A DNA stretch of 64,000 nt. Source: JBCBAP01 sp038532435 (GTDB lineage: Bacteria; Pseudomonadota; Alphaproteobacteria; Rhodobacterales; Rhodobacteraceae). How positions within the stretch are numbered: the stretch's first letter is position 1; each line of letters begins with the position of its first letter. The notes below the pieces were generated by a model that had not been told where the DNA came from, searched no databases, and saw only the letters and a program-made list of their open reading frames with translations. The translations under genes were made by a program, and so were the position numbers. Below, one piece after another: positions 41,857-50,837 of the stretch. The DNA lies in assembly GCA_038532435.1 (NCBI GenBank), contig JBCBAP010000009.1:1-64000 (forward strand), written 5' to 3'.

Positions 41857-43194
41857 ATGGAACTTAGCGTAACCTCGGTAGACGAGGTCACTCCGTATCC
41901 GCAGGGTCCGCCCGCCCCGGGGGCAAAGGAGCCCACCCTCCCAGCGTTGCTTGAAGCTCCCGAGGGCGCGCGTCTTTTGGCCATCCTTGATGCGTCCCTG
42001 CTCGACTGGGTGCCAGGCCGCGTGGGGCGGGAGGCCGTATGCCTGTTCGACCCGGGCGATGACGACGATCTGGAGGAAAACGCGCCGTGGCTTGTCGATC
42101 TGGACGCGGATCAGGGGCTCGCGCGCAACCTGATGACCGCGGGTGATGTGCCTTGGACGCCGTGGGGACGACCGGGCGCGGTGTTCCTGCACAGTGCCGC
42201 GTCGCTCGATATGCTGCGCCGTCATTTTCGGCGGATCGTGATGATCCCGAGGGAGGATCGGGACAGCCATGTGTTTCTGCGCTTCTGGATGGCGGACATC
42301 CTGACCGACCTGCTGAGCGCCGCGTCGGAACGCTGGACCGCGCCCGTGCGCCTGTTCGGGCGGGAAGAGGAGCCGCCGCTCATCTCCTCCTACCTGATGG
42401 CGCGGGACGGGGGCGTGGGGCTTACCCGGGTCGATGCGCCGGGCATGCTGCCGCCCGGACGGCTCGTGCTTGACGAAACGATGGAGCGGGTGCTCAGCCG
42501 TACCATGCGCGCCCGGTTCGCCGAGGAGCTGGCAACGCACTGCGACGACAGGTTCCCGGACAGCATGCAGACCGTTGCGTCCGGGGCGCGCAGGGACACG
42601 TTCCTCGCCATCATGGAGCAGGGAAGCCGGTTCGGCCTCACCCAGCGGGGGCCGCTCCTGGTCTGGGCGGAGGCGAGCCTGACCCTCGGCACCCATGCAA
42701 TCGACGACCATGCCGCGCGCCCGCTCATCGACCGCGCGCTCGTCGGCGCGTCGGACCAGATGCACGCGGCAGGACGGCTGCAGCAGGAACTCACACGCTA
42801 TGCTGAACAGTGTTTCGGGCCGGAGAACGGCTTCCTGATCCGGGCGCTTGAGCGTGTCGAGGGCTTTGGCACCCCGACCGAACCGGATCTGGGGCAGTGG
42901 CTGAGCGATCTCTGGCCGGAACGCGTCGAGGCGATGGGTCCGGCGGCGTTTTCGCTCTTCCTCGGGCAGGTGGCCGCTGATGCGGATGCCTTGCCCGATC
43001 CGGATGACCCCTCGCGTCGGGCGCACGGGATGCTATGCTTTTTCCTGGGGCTCGGCGTGCGGCGCGATCCGGTCCATGCCTGGCTCGCGCCCGCGTTTGA
43101 TGCGCCGATGAATGCCGGAGCGGACAGCGATCTGTGCCGGGCCGCCCTGCGGTGGAGAGCGATGACCGTGCAGCGCCTGGAGGAAGCAGCATGA
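41857..43194 (+). CDS. DUF4123 type VI secretion adaptor
   Basis: A 445-residue protein whose N-terminal half has the DUF4123 pattern: LLAILDASLLDWVPG, then a segment around RDSHVFLRFWMADIL, where the conserved F-R-x-x-D/P element is expected, and PVRLFGREEEPPLIS. DUF4123 (Tap/TEC) proteins are chaperones that load a specific effector onto VgrG of the type VI secretion system. The C-terminal half is helical and effector-specific. The start at 41857 is chosen on length; its ribosome binding site is weak. It overlaps the putative effector gene by 4 bases (ATGA), as adaptors typically do. No VgrG, Hcp or PAAR gene is in the window. Confidence 0.72.
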   Translation: MELSVTSVDEVTPYPQGPPAPGAKEPTLPALLEAPEGARLLAILDASLLDWVPGRVGREAVCLFDPGDDDDLEENAPWLVDLDADQGLARNLMTAGDVPWTPWGRPGAVFLHSAASLDMLRRHFRRIVMIPREDRDSHVFLRFWMADILTDLLSAASERWTAPVRLFGREEEPPLISSYLMARDGGVGLTRVDAPGMLPPGRLVLDETMERVLSRTMRARFAEELATHCDDRFPDSMQTVASGARRDTFLAIMEQGSRFGLTQRGPLLVWAEASLTLGTHAIDDHAARPLIDRALVGASDQMHAAGRLQQELTRYAEQCFGPENGFLIRALERVEGFGTPTEPDLGQWLSDLWPERVEAMGPAAFSLFLGQVAADADALPDPDDPSRRAHGMLCFFLGLGVRRDPVHAWLAPAFDAPMNAGADSDLCRAALRWRAMTVQRLEEAA

Positions 43195-44525
43195 CCATGA
43201 CGGCGTCAGCGGATGCGGGAAGGATGCCGGGCGGGTTGGCCGGCATGCTCGCGGACGCGGCCCTGTCGAGTCCCCTGGGCGGTTTCTCCCCTCCCGAAAG
43301 CGTCTCCAACCCGGATCAGGAGGCGGACTCGATCCTTGCCACGTGCGGCGCGTTCATTGGCCACATCATCGAGATCAAATCGATCGCCAACGCGGCGGCG
43401 GTGACGCTCGGCGGAAGTGCGGTCTCTGCCCCCTACTGGACGCCCGCGATGATCCCGGCCCATGTCTCCCTCCCGACGGGACAGTCCGATCATCCGGCGG
43501 CCGTGCCCACGAAGGCAGGCTCTGACATCGAAATGGTCATCAAGATCGAGGTGACCAAGGCGGAGAACCTCACCCGCGCCTCAACCGTCACCGGGCGTCT
43601 TGGAACCGCCACATGGACCGGGCGTGTCCCCTCAAGCGTCGGGACCCATGAGGTGACCGTCAAGCTTGCGGCGGCAACCACGGACCTCGCCGATCACCGG
43701 GGCAACATCCTGTGGCAGGCGGATGTCCCGGGCTGTGGCGTTCACCCGCTCGGCCAGACGCGGGTCGAGTTCTACCGGATCGTCGAGGATGTGACCCCCG
43801 CCTATCTGAGCCGCGGACGGCCCGTCGAGGCGCTGAGGTTTCTCTATGACGAGGCGGGCATCGGCGGGGCGGACGCTGCTGCCTCCGACGGATGGCGCGA
43901 GGTCTCGAGCCGGATCACCTCCCACCTCCATGGCCCCCATGGCATGACCTATGACATCCACAAGGGGGGCGTGGGCTTTCTCAGTTCGGGCCGGGGCGGC
44001 TTCGTCTTCGAGATCACCAATTACATGGCGAAACAGGGAAGCAATACGGGGCCGAGCGCTGCGAACCCGCCCATCGGCAACATGGTGAACTGCTACGATC
44101 AGGCCTCCGCCGTGCAGGTCTTCACCGGCATCGCGGGGATCGTTGGCAATAAGCGGTATGTGGAGCCCTTCGGCTTTATCAACCGCACCACCCTCGTCGG
44201 CGGGATCCGGACCAACAACCCGTTCCACGGGGGGTACACCGCAAGCGGCGGGTCGATCCCGACGTCCCGGGCTATCGTGCGGCAGCTCGCGCTGGACCGC
44301 ACGCCCTTCGGCAACCACGAATTTTTCATGAACACCGCCAATGCAAAGGTGTTTGATGCCTGTGCGGGGCCCGATCTGGGGACCGCGGACTATGACGGGT
44401 ATCTCGCCGCGGCGGTCGATACGGACATGTACCTCACGCCGGGGCGCGACGGGGCGAACTTGCAATATTGGAGGGGCCAGTGGCAGTATGCCGACGACTA
44501 TTTCATGATCGTCGATATCTCCTAG
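43191..44525 (+). CDS. Putative type VI effector with Cys-His-Asp triad
   Basis: A 444-residue protein with no signal peptide. Residues 1-100 are low-complexity and Pro/Gly/Ala-rich with no recognisable PAAR motif; about 110-200 is beta-rich (DIEMVIKIEVTKAENL, VGTHEVTVKLAAATT), Ig-like. The C-terminal 160 residues contain NMVNCYDQASAV (Cys301), GNHEFFMN (His376) and KVFDACAG (Asp389), the order and spacing of a papain/transglutaminase-like active site. It is coupled to a DUF4123 adaptor and to a lipoprotein, so it probably acts in the periplasm, perhaps as a peptidase, amidase or deamidase. No exact family recognised. Confidence 0.55.
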   Translation: MTMTASADAGRMPGGLAGMLADAALSSPLGGFSPPESVSNPDQEADSILATCGAFIGHIIEIKSIANAAAVTLGGSAVSAPYWTPAMIPAHVSLPTGQSDHPAAVPTKAGSDIEMVIKIEVTKAENLTRASTVTGRLGTATWTGRVPSSVGTHEVTVKLAAATTDLADHRGNILWQADVPGCGVHPLGQTRVEFYRIVEDVTPAYLSRGRPVEALRFLYDEAGIGGADAAASDGWREVSSRITSHLHGPHGMTYDIHKGGVGFLSSGRGGFVFEITNYMAKQGSNTGPSAANPPIGNMVNCYDQASAVQVFTGIAGIVGNKRYVEPFGFINRTTLVGGIRTNNPFHGGYTASGGSIPTSRAIVRQLALDRTPFGNHEFFMNTANAKVFDACAGPDLGTADYDGYLAAAVDTDMYLTPGRDGANLQYWRGQWQYADDYFMIVDIS

Positions 44526-45061
44526 CGGCATGTGTCCTGCTGATTGCCGGATGCGCTCCTGGAGATGGAGAGGGGCAGCAAGTGGCGCTTGAAGGACCGG
44601 CAACAACGCCCAACGCCCGACTGGTGGCGGATCGTCTCGACCTCGACACACTGTCACAGGATCCCACGCCGGACGTGGCACTTTCGGTGACGTCGGAGGC
44701 GGTTCTGACAGCGCTCCCCAGCTTCGACAGCGCGGAGATCTCGGTCGGGCAGGCCGGGGGCTATGAGCGCATGGCCGTACAGCTTGCCAACTCCGAGACC
44801 GGCATGATCGCCAACGCGATGATCAGGCGCATCCCGCCGGAGGAGCAGGGCATGGCAATCCGCATGGAGTTCGCCCTCTTTTCGGCCCCCTTGCAGGATC
44901 TGCAGCGCTATGACGATCCCGAGCTTGACCGGCTGGGCGCGCTGGCCAACTCCGACGATTATGCGGTTGCAGTGAAAGGATCGTTCGTGACGACGGCCCG
45001 CGGGGCAAATGCGACCATGGTTGCTGCCACCCTCACGAAGCTCCTTTTCGACGGGAACTGA
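44480..45061 (+). CDS. Putative immunity lipoprotein
   Basis: A 193-residue protein from a GTG at 44480, inside the effector gene (46-base overlap). It begins with Arg-rich residues, a hydrophobic core and a lipobox IAGC (Cys25), a typical lipoprotein signal. An alternative TTG start at 44468 only lengthens the N-tail. The mature protein is an acidic alpha/beta domain with no recognised family. A lipoprotein encoded immediately after a type VI effector fits a periplasmic immunity protein that protects siblings. The role is inferred from position and topology. Confidence 0.55.
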   Translation: MAVCRRLFHDRRYLLAACVLLIAGCAPGDGEGQQVALEGPATTPNARLVADRLDLDTLSQDPTPDVALSVTSEAVLTALPSFDSAEISVGQAGGYERMAVQLANSETGMIANAMIRRIPPEEQGMAIRMEFALFSAPLQDLQRYDDPELDRLGALANSDDYAVAVKGSFVTTARGANATMVAATLTKLLFDGN

Positions 45062-45088
45062 TCTGCGTGTCGCCGTACTGCGGCGCGG

Positions 45089-45970
45089 TCAGTCCTGCCA
45101 GTCCGCGAGGAACCGGACGAGCAGGGTCGTGAGCGTTTCCCGCCGAGACTGATCCGGCCAGACCGCGTGGAGGCCGAGGGGGCGGAGTGTCCAGTCCGGC
45201 AGGACGTGGACCAGATCGCCGCGGTCGAACCCCCGGCAGGCGAGGTTTTCCGGGATCGCGGTCACACCCAGCCCCCGCGTCGCAAATTCATAGAGCGCGT
45301 CCGCCGAATTGACCAGGATGTTGGACCGTCCGGTCACGGCCACCACCTCTCCGGTCGGCGAGGTGAGCGATGTCGTGTCCGGGCGCATCGCGAAGCGGAT
45401 CCAGTCCCACGCTTCAAGGTCAGTTGGGTGTGTGGCATCCGCCCGTCCCTCCGCATAGGCGCCGCTCGCGACCAGCAGCCGGTCGGACTGGCCGATACTG
45501 CGTGTCATGAGCTCACTGTCCTCTAGCCAGCCCGCGCGGATGCCTATGTCGAACCCGTCCTTGATCAGATCCCGGGGCGCATCCGAAAAATCGATCCTGA
45601 GATCGATGCGGGGATGGGCCTTCGCGAAGGCTGCGAAGCGGTCCATGAGGCCGGTCTGGGTGGCAAATGCCGGGGCGGTCACCCGCAGGGTGCCGTGAGG
45701 CTCCTTCGACGAGGTGTTGATCTCATCAAGGCCACTTTCCACCGTCGCCAGCATCGCCTGCGCCTTTTCGTGGAGGACCTGCCCCTCCTGCGTCAGCGAA
45801 AGCTGCCGGGTAGACCGATAGAGCAGGGTCACGCCCAGGTCCCGCTCCAGTTCCGACACCACCTCGCTGACCCGGGAGGGTGCGAGGCCAAGGTGCGCCG
45901 CCGCTGCGCGAAACGTGCCCTGTTCCACCACGGTGGTGAAGATCGCAATGCTCCGCAGCTTGTCGATCAT
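45089..45970 (-). CDS. LysR family transcriptional regulator
   Basis: A 293-residue regulator: helix-turn-helix GTFRAAAAHLGLAPSRVSEVVSELE (in part) and an effector domain (PHGTLRVTAPAFATQTGLM, DIGIRAGWLEDSELMTRSIG, ATRGLGVTAIPENLA), the CrgA/AaeR-like branch. Divergent from a metallo-beta-lactamase/SnoaL operon that it probably controls. Confidence 0.9.
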   Translation of the reverse strand: MIDKLRSIAIFTTVVEQGTFRAAAAHLGLAPSRVSEVVSELERDLGVTLLYRSTRQLSLTQEGQVLHEKAQAMLATVESGLDEINTSSKEPHGTLRVTAPAFATQTGLMDRFAAFAKAHPRIDLRIDFSDAPRDLIKDGFDIGIRAGWLEDSELMTRSIGQSDRLLVASGAYAEGRADATHPTDLEAWDWIRFAMRPDTTSLTSPTGEVVAVTGRSNILVNSADALYEFATRGLGVTAIPENLACRGFDRGDLVHVLPDWTLRPLGLHAVWPDQSRRETLTTLLVRFLADWQD

Positions 45971-46122
45971 TGTTCGCCTCAGCGGAATGGTCCGGTCCGC
46001 AACGACCTAATTCCGGAGAACGATGCCCGTCAATACGTTCTCGGTCACAGGGCCGGCGGCTGTGACCTTCCCAGCAGGTGCGGGCCCTGATGTCCCCGAC
46101 CAACCAGATTGGAGCATTCGGA

Positions 46123-47016
46123 ATGACACAGCTCACCACACCCCGACTGGCACGCCGCGATCTGCTGAGGGGCACTGCCCTGACCGTGGGTGCCGCCACC
46201 CTTCTGCGTTCCGCGTTCACGCCGACCCCGGCCGTGGCGCAAGGAGCCATCTCCGCCGGAACGGTGCACAGCTTCGCCACCGGCGGGCTCAGGTTTCACA
46301 CCTACGTCTCCCCACCCGAGGCGGTGCATGTCACCTCCCACATCGTGGAGTTCGACGATCAGCTTCTGCTGGTGGACGGCACGATGCTGCCCCCCACGGC
46401 ACAGGAGGTTTCGGCACTCGTTGCCTCGACGGGCAAGCCCATCGGCATGGCCGTCCTGAGCCACGAACACCCGGACCACTGGGGCGGTGCGCCGCTCATC
46501 GAGGGCGCCAGCTTCGCCACGTTGCCGCAGATCCGTGAGGCCGTTGCGGCGGAGGCAGCCTCGGGCGACTTCGGCGACCCCGCAAACGTGCTCAACGGCC
46601 CGGACATCGCCATTGGCATGACGGAAATGTCCGGCGTGCCCGTCGAGTTCCGCCACTACGAGAACACCGAGGCACCCCACATGGTCGTCACGGTTCTGCC
46701 CGAGCAGAAGGTCGCGATCGTCCAGGATCTTGTCTATAACGGCGTCTTTTTCGCGCCGGGCGTGGACCGGCAGAACTGGATCGCGACGCTGGAGGGGCTG
46801 CGGGATGATCCGTCCTTCGACACGCTGCTCGTGGGCCACGGGCTTCCCACCACGCGGGGCGCGCTCGACACGGCCATCGCCTATATCCGGGTGCTCGACG
46901 AGGCCATGACCGGCTCGGCCACGCCGGATGAGGCGTCGGCAAAGCTGCAGGAAGCCTACCCGGGCTATGGCGGTGCGTTCCTGCTCTCCCTCATTCCCGA
47001 ATACTGGGCCAACTGA
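46123..47016 (+). CDS. Metallo-beta-lactamase-fold hydrolase, Tat-exported
   Basis: A 297-residue protein with a twin-arginine signal (ARRDLLRG) and cleavage near AVAQG. The zinc-binding motif HEHPDH lies in VLSHEHPDHWGG, with further ligands expected in VQDLVYN and VGHGLP. Exported members with this signature hydrolyse esters or lactones. The ATG at 46123 has GGAG 9 bases upstream. First gene of a three-gene unit with two SnoaL-type genes. Confidence 0.87.
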   Translation: MTQLTTPRLARRDLLRGTALTVGAATLLRSAFTPTPAVAQGAISAGTVHSFATGGLRFHTYVSPPEAVHVTSHIVEFDDQLLLVDGTMLPPTAQEVSALVASTGKPIGMAVLSHEHPDHWGGAPLIEGASFATLPQIREAVAAEAASGDFGDPANVLNGPDIAIGMTEMSGVPVEFRHYENTEAPHMVVTVLPEQKVAIVQDLVYNGVFFAPGVDRQNWIATLEGLRDDPSFDTLLVGHGLPTTRGALDTAIAYIRVLDEAMTGSATPDEASAKLQEAYPGYGGAFLLSLIPEYWAN

Positions 47017-47044
47017 CCGGCGCCTCGGCGAAGGAGATCCTCAC

Positions 47045-47542
47045 ATGCAGCGAAGAACCCTACTGACCACCTCGCTCGCCGCCGCGGCGGCCCTTGCACT
47101 TTCCCAACCCGCAGGAGCACAGGAGATGGACGATCAAAGCCAAGCCTCGTTCGACACGGTCATGGCCTTCATGACGGCGTTGGGCGCCGGAGATATGGAC
47201 AGTCTGTCGGTGCTGATGGCTGATGACATGGTCTGGCACAATGAAGGCGACAGCACCCTTCCCTGGATCGGAGAGACGCAGGGCAAACAGGCGATCTTTG
47301 ACTTCCTCGGCGTTTTCTCGAGCAACCTGCAGACAACGCTGTGGGAAAACACCGACGCATTCGCCTCCGGCGATACGATCGCCGTTTTCGGCCGGATGAA
47401 CGGGGTGACAACGCAAAGCGGCCAGGAAACCGGCATCTTCACCTTTGCCCTCCGGGCAAAGGTGCGCGACGGGCAGGTTGTTCTGTGGCATTGGCACGAA
47501 GACAGCTTCGCTGTCAGCCAAGCCTATCACGGCAACCTGTAG
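47045..47542 (+). CDS. Exported SnoaL/NTF2-like protein
   Basis: A 165-residue protein with a signal peptide (MQRRTLLTTSLAAAAALALS, cleavage near AGAQE) and one NTF2/SnoaL-like cone domain (FDTVMAFMTALGAGDMDSLSVLMADDMVWHNEG in part, GKQAIFDFL, VVLWHWHEDSFAVSQAY). AAGGAGA precedes the start. Members are ketosteroid-isomerase-like and act on small hydrophobic compounds, or have no known function. Export to the periplasm matches the adjacent exported hydrolase. Confidence 0.82.
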   Translation: MQRRTLLTTSLAAAAALALSQPAGAQEMDDQSQASFDTVMAFMTALGAGDMDSLSVLMADDMVWHNEGDSTLPWIGETQGKQAIFDFLGVFSSNLQTTLWENTDAFASGDTIAVFGRMNGVTTQSGQETGIFTFALRAKVRDGQVVLWHWHEDSFAVSQAYHGNL

Positions 47543-47602
47543 CACCTTTGACTTGAGCGGCGCAGCCGCGGCTGCGTCCGCTCTCAACACGGGAGACAGA
47601 CC

Positions 47603-48370
47603 ATGGGTCAGGGACTGGACAATGTGCGCCGGATCTATCTCGAGGGGATCGCCGGCGGAAACGCGCGGGAGGCCGTGACCAGTTACACCGGCCACCGTTA
47701 TACCCAGCATTCAACGGGCGTCGGAGACGGGGCAGAGGGGTTTCTCGCCTTTTTCGAACCGTTCGTTGCGCGCAACCCGAAGCGGGAGATCGAGATCGTC
47801 CGCATCTTCGAAGATGGCCCATGGGTCTTCTGCAGTGCCTACCAGTCCCTCAACGACGGTGCGGCGCAGTGGGTGACAATGGACATGTTCCACACCGATG
47901 CGGACGGCCTGATCCTGGAGCACTGGGACACCATAGCCGCCTATGTGTCGGAGACCGTCTCGGGGGAGGATATGGTGCGGGGCACCGTCGAGGTTGACGC
48001 CTCCGCCAACGGACAGGCGACCAAGGATGTCGTTCTGGAATACACCAAGCAGGTGCGTCAGGAACGACAGCTCTCCGCGCTCGATCGCTTCGTCGCAGAG
48101 GATGTGATCCAGCATGCCGCAGCGATAGATGCCGGACGGGCGGGCCTCGCGGCCTGGCTCGCGTCGGAGGAGGCCGGGGCCTACGAGATGATGTTCCAAC
48201 TGCTCGGGCAGGGAGACTTCGCCGTCACCTACGGAAAACGGCACGCGCAGGGCAAGGACATCGCCGTCTTCGACGTCTACCGCGTCGCCGACGGGCTCAT
48301 CGTGGAACACTGGATGAACGAGGAGGAGATCGGGCCCCGTGAGACCTGGGGCAACTCCGGCAAGTTCTGA
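47603..48370 (+). CDS. Tandem SnoaL-like domain protein
   Basis: A 255-residue cytoplasmic protein made of two SnoaL-like domains: residues 1-115 (YTGHRYTQHSTGVGDGAEGFLAFF, MDMFHTDADGLILEHWDTI) and 140-255 (FVAEDVIQHAAAIDAGRAGLAAWL, FDVYRVADGLIVEHWMNEEEI). Both halves keep the Gln-His near the start and the final Glu-His-Trp typical of the family. A gene duplication and fusion is therefore visible. Third gene of the hydrolase unit. Confidence 0.85.
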   Translation: MGQGLDNVRRIYLEGIAGGNAREAVTSYTGHRYTQHSTGVGDGAEGFLAFFEPFVARNPKREIEIVRIFEDGPWVFCSAYQSLNDGAAQWVTMDMFHTDADGLILEHWDTIAAYVSETVSGEDMVRGTVEVDASANGQATKDVVLEYTKQVRQERQLSALDRFVAEDVIQHAAAIDAGRAGLAAWLASEEAGAYEMMFQLLGQGDFAVTYGKRHAQGKDIAVFDVYRVADGLIVEHWMNEEEIGPRETWGNSGKF

Positions 48371-48400
48371 GGCGAGGCCTGGTGCGCGGGCGGTCCGCAC

Positions 48401-50812
48401 TCAGCGGATCGCCTTGCTCCAGTGTTGCGTCGAGGACTTGTAGGGCACCTTGACGTGGGGCGACACGAACGCCCGCAGGCGGTGCGACGGCATCAGCCAG
48501 ACATCCTCCGACAAGCGCCCCGCCGCATCGACGGCGGCCCGGGCAAGGGCGCGGGTCATCAGCCCGGGTCCGGTGACGAGCCACAGGGTTTCTCCGCTGC
48601 CGCTTGCGAACGCATCCTCGGCTCCGCGCAGCGCGGCCTCGATGATCGGGTGGCCCGGTGCCGCGGCCAGGAAGTTGTTGCCCACAGACCAGAGGAACTC
48701 CTGGTAGCCGATGAACCCGAGCCGGTGGTCGATATGTTCGCTCAACGGAGCCGTGCACCTGTCATCCGGGTCCATGTAGAGCCCCCCCTCATGGTGGAGT
48801 ACCGCGAGCCGGAAGATGTCTGACTTGGCCGCCGGATGGGGCGCGCGGCGGAACGCCTCCGCAAGCCGCACCTCACCCCGGTCGCGCAGGTAAGCCTCCG
48901 CCTCCGCCCTGTTGAAGAGGTGATAGGTATGATCTGGATTGAGGATGCGGTTTTCATCCCGCAACCGCACCAGCGCGGGGGGAAGGTCCTTGTCCCAGAA
49001 CTGGAAGATCTGACGCGGGATCCGTTCCGTCGCCCCCTCCAGTGGCGCGGGAGCGTCCGACACCGCGCCCGCATGGCGCAACGCGCGGATTAGGTACATG
49101 GCCGCCGGGGTGCTGCCGGGGGTCTCGTCGGTTTCCGCCTTGAAGAACGCGGGCGCCTCAGGCCCCGACACCTCTCGCGCCCAAGCCCGTAGGCGATCGT
49201 CACCCACGAAGAGCCGGTGTTCGTTGATGAGCTGCCCGATGAAGGAGTTCAAAGCGCGGTCCCGCGCCTGCACCCGGTCGGGCCGTTCCTTGGCGCAGTC
49301 GATGGACGCCAGATGTGCCTCCCACGCGCGGTCGAGCTGACCGGAAAGGAGGGACCATCTTGCCAGCATGCCCCACGCATGCATCGACCGTGGGGAGACT
49401 GCAACCGCCTCTTCGAGAAGCACGCGCGCCCGTGCAGTGTCCCCCCGTTCGTGGGCCAGCGTTCCTCGGGTGGTGAGCAGCCGTTCCTCCTGCCGCCCGG
49501 AGGCGGGCGTGATCCGGCAGAGTACATCCGCCGCCTCGTCGAACCTGCCGAAAGAGGTGAGGAGGCTTGCCAGACGAAACAGCAGATCGGTATCGGCGTT
49601 TTCACCCGTGCAGGCGGCCCTCAGAAGCGTGAGCGCCTGATGGTTAAACCCCGCCGCAATAAGTCCACGTGCCCGAAGCCGCAGCAGAACACTGTCGTTC
49701 ATGCCGGACCGCCCCGCCGAATCCAGAAGGTCGAGCGCCGCGACAGGATCCTGCCGGGCGAGCATCAGCTCCACCCAGACGATCTGCAATCGCAATTTGT
49801 CCGAGCGGAGTTCGCGGGCGCGCTCGAGTGCACAGTCCGCAATCTCGGTCAGCTCGACACTCTGAGCGAAGCGGGCAAGCGTGATCAACCCTTCGAAGGA
49901 ACGGGCAAGGATGTCGAGCGCGCGCTCCAGATCCCGCTGGACCGCCTGCGCGCCCTCCGCCAGTGCCCGCAGGCGCCAGGACTCCCGATGGAGCATCAGA
50001 TGGTCAGGATGTCGGGCGAGGCCGGCGTCGAGACAGGCACGACCTGCGCCGAATTCCCCCCGCAACCGAAACAGCTCCGCCTGCAGGCTGACGAGATCGG
50101 GCCTGTCGGCCGTGTGCGGCGAAGCGGCGTCCAGAAGTGTTTTCGCGCGATCGGTCTCACCCGTCTCGATGAGGCGTCTGACGAGCATGACCGTCAAACG
50201 CGGGTCGGGCTGGGCCGCGTAACCCTCCTCCAGCAGGGTGCGCGCGAGGCCCGGCTGTCCCGTCGCGGTCAATGCGCGGGCAAGGCCCGCGACAAGGTCT
50301 GGGCGATGGATCTGCTTACACACATCTGCGATGAGCGCCGCGCGGCTCTCGTTGGTCCCTCCAGCGAGGCTCAGCAGTCTGACCCGCGCCCGCAGCACGA
50401 GGTACTTGTCCCGGTGCGCGTCAGTCGCACGGTCGAGCGACGCCGCGGCGCGGTCGAACCTGCCCGCAGTCATGTGCGCCTCCGACTCGCAGGCGATCAC
50501 CGGCGCTGTCCCGGCGGCGCGGGGGCGGAGGCTCAGAAACCACTCAAGCTCCAAAAGCGCGTCATCCGGGGCGAGGGCACTGTTGAGAAGCCGCAGCCAG
50601 ATCTGGCGCAGGCGGAGAGCGTCCGGATCCGCTTCGACAGCTGCCCTCGCGAGGGCGAGTGCGGGCACGGGCCCGGCGCTGTCACGCACCGACCGGATCT
50701 CGTCGATCTTGCGGTCGATATCGTCCGCTCCACCGCTGATCGTCAGACCCTCCCGCGCTTCCGCGGCTATTGCGTCGTACCGCTTGGCCGCAAAGACAGT
50801 TTGCTCCGTCAT
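48401..50812 (-). CDS. TPR-glycosyltransferase, DXD-motif sugar transferase
   Basis: An 803-residue protein. Residues 1-560 are helical repeats of TPR-like character (recurring ALALARA, LDRATDAHRDKYLVLRARV, LLEEGYAAQPDPRLTVMLVR patterns). The C-terminal 230 residues form a glycosyltransferase of the Gly_transf_sug/capsular type: RIPRQIFQFWDKDLPPALV, AAKSDIFRLAVLHHEGGLYMDPDD with a DXD-like Asp-Pro-Asp, and ETLWLVTGPGLMTRAL. It should transfer a hexose to a protein or polysaccharide acceptor. The ATG at 50812 is preferred, since a TTG at 50857 would sit in a hairpin. Its own operon. Confidence 0.8.
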   Translation of the reverse strand: MTEQTVFAAKRYDAIAAEAREGLTISGGADDIDRKIDEIRSVRDSAGPVPALALARAAVEADPDALRLRQIWLRLLNSALAPDDALLELEWFLSLRPRAAGTAPVIACESEAHMTAGRFDRAAASLDRATDAHRDKYLVLRARVRLLSLAGGTNESRAALIADVCKQIHRPDLVAGLARALTATGQPGLARTLLEEGYAAQPDPRLTVMLVRRLIETGETDRAKTLLDAASPHTADRPDLVSLQAELFRLRGEFGAGRACLDAGLARHPDHLMLHRESWRLRALAEGAQAVQRDLERALDILARSFEGLITLARFAQSVELTEIADCALERARELRSDKLRLQIVWVELMLARQDPVAALDLLDSAGRSGMNDSVLLRLRARGLIAAGFNHQALTLLRAACTGENADTDLLFRLASLLTSFGRFDEAADVLCRITPASGRQEERLLTTRGTLAHERGDTARARVLLEEAVAVSPRSMHAWGMLARWSLLSGQLDRAWEAHLASIDCAKERPDRVQARDRALNSFIGQLINEHRLFVGDDRLRAWAREVSGPEAPAFFKAETDETPGSTPAAMYLIRALRHAGAVSDAPAPLEGATERIPRQIFQFWDKDLPPALVRLRDENRILNPDHTYHLFNRAEAEAYLRDRGEVRLAEAFRRAPHPAAKSDIFRLAVLHHEGGLYMDPDDRCTAPLSEHIDHRLGFIGYQEFLWSVGNNFLAAAPGHPIIEAALRGAEDAFASGSGETLWLVTGPGLMTRALARAAVDAAGRLSEDVWLMPSHRLRAFVSPHVKVPYKSSTQHWSKAIR

Positions 50813-50837
50813 AGACAACGGAGACAGTGGCTTAGGA

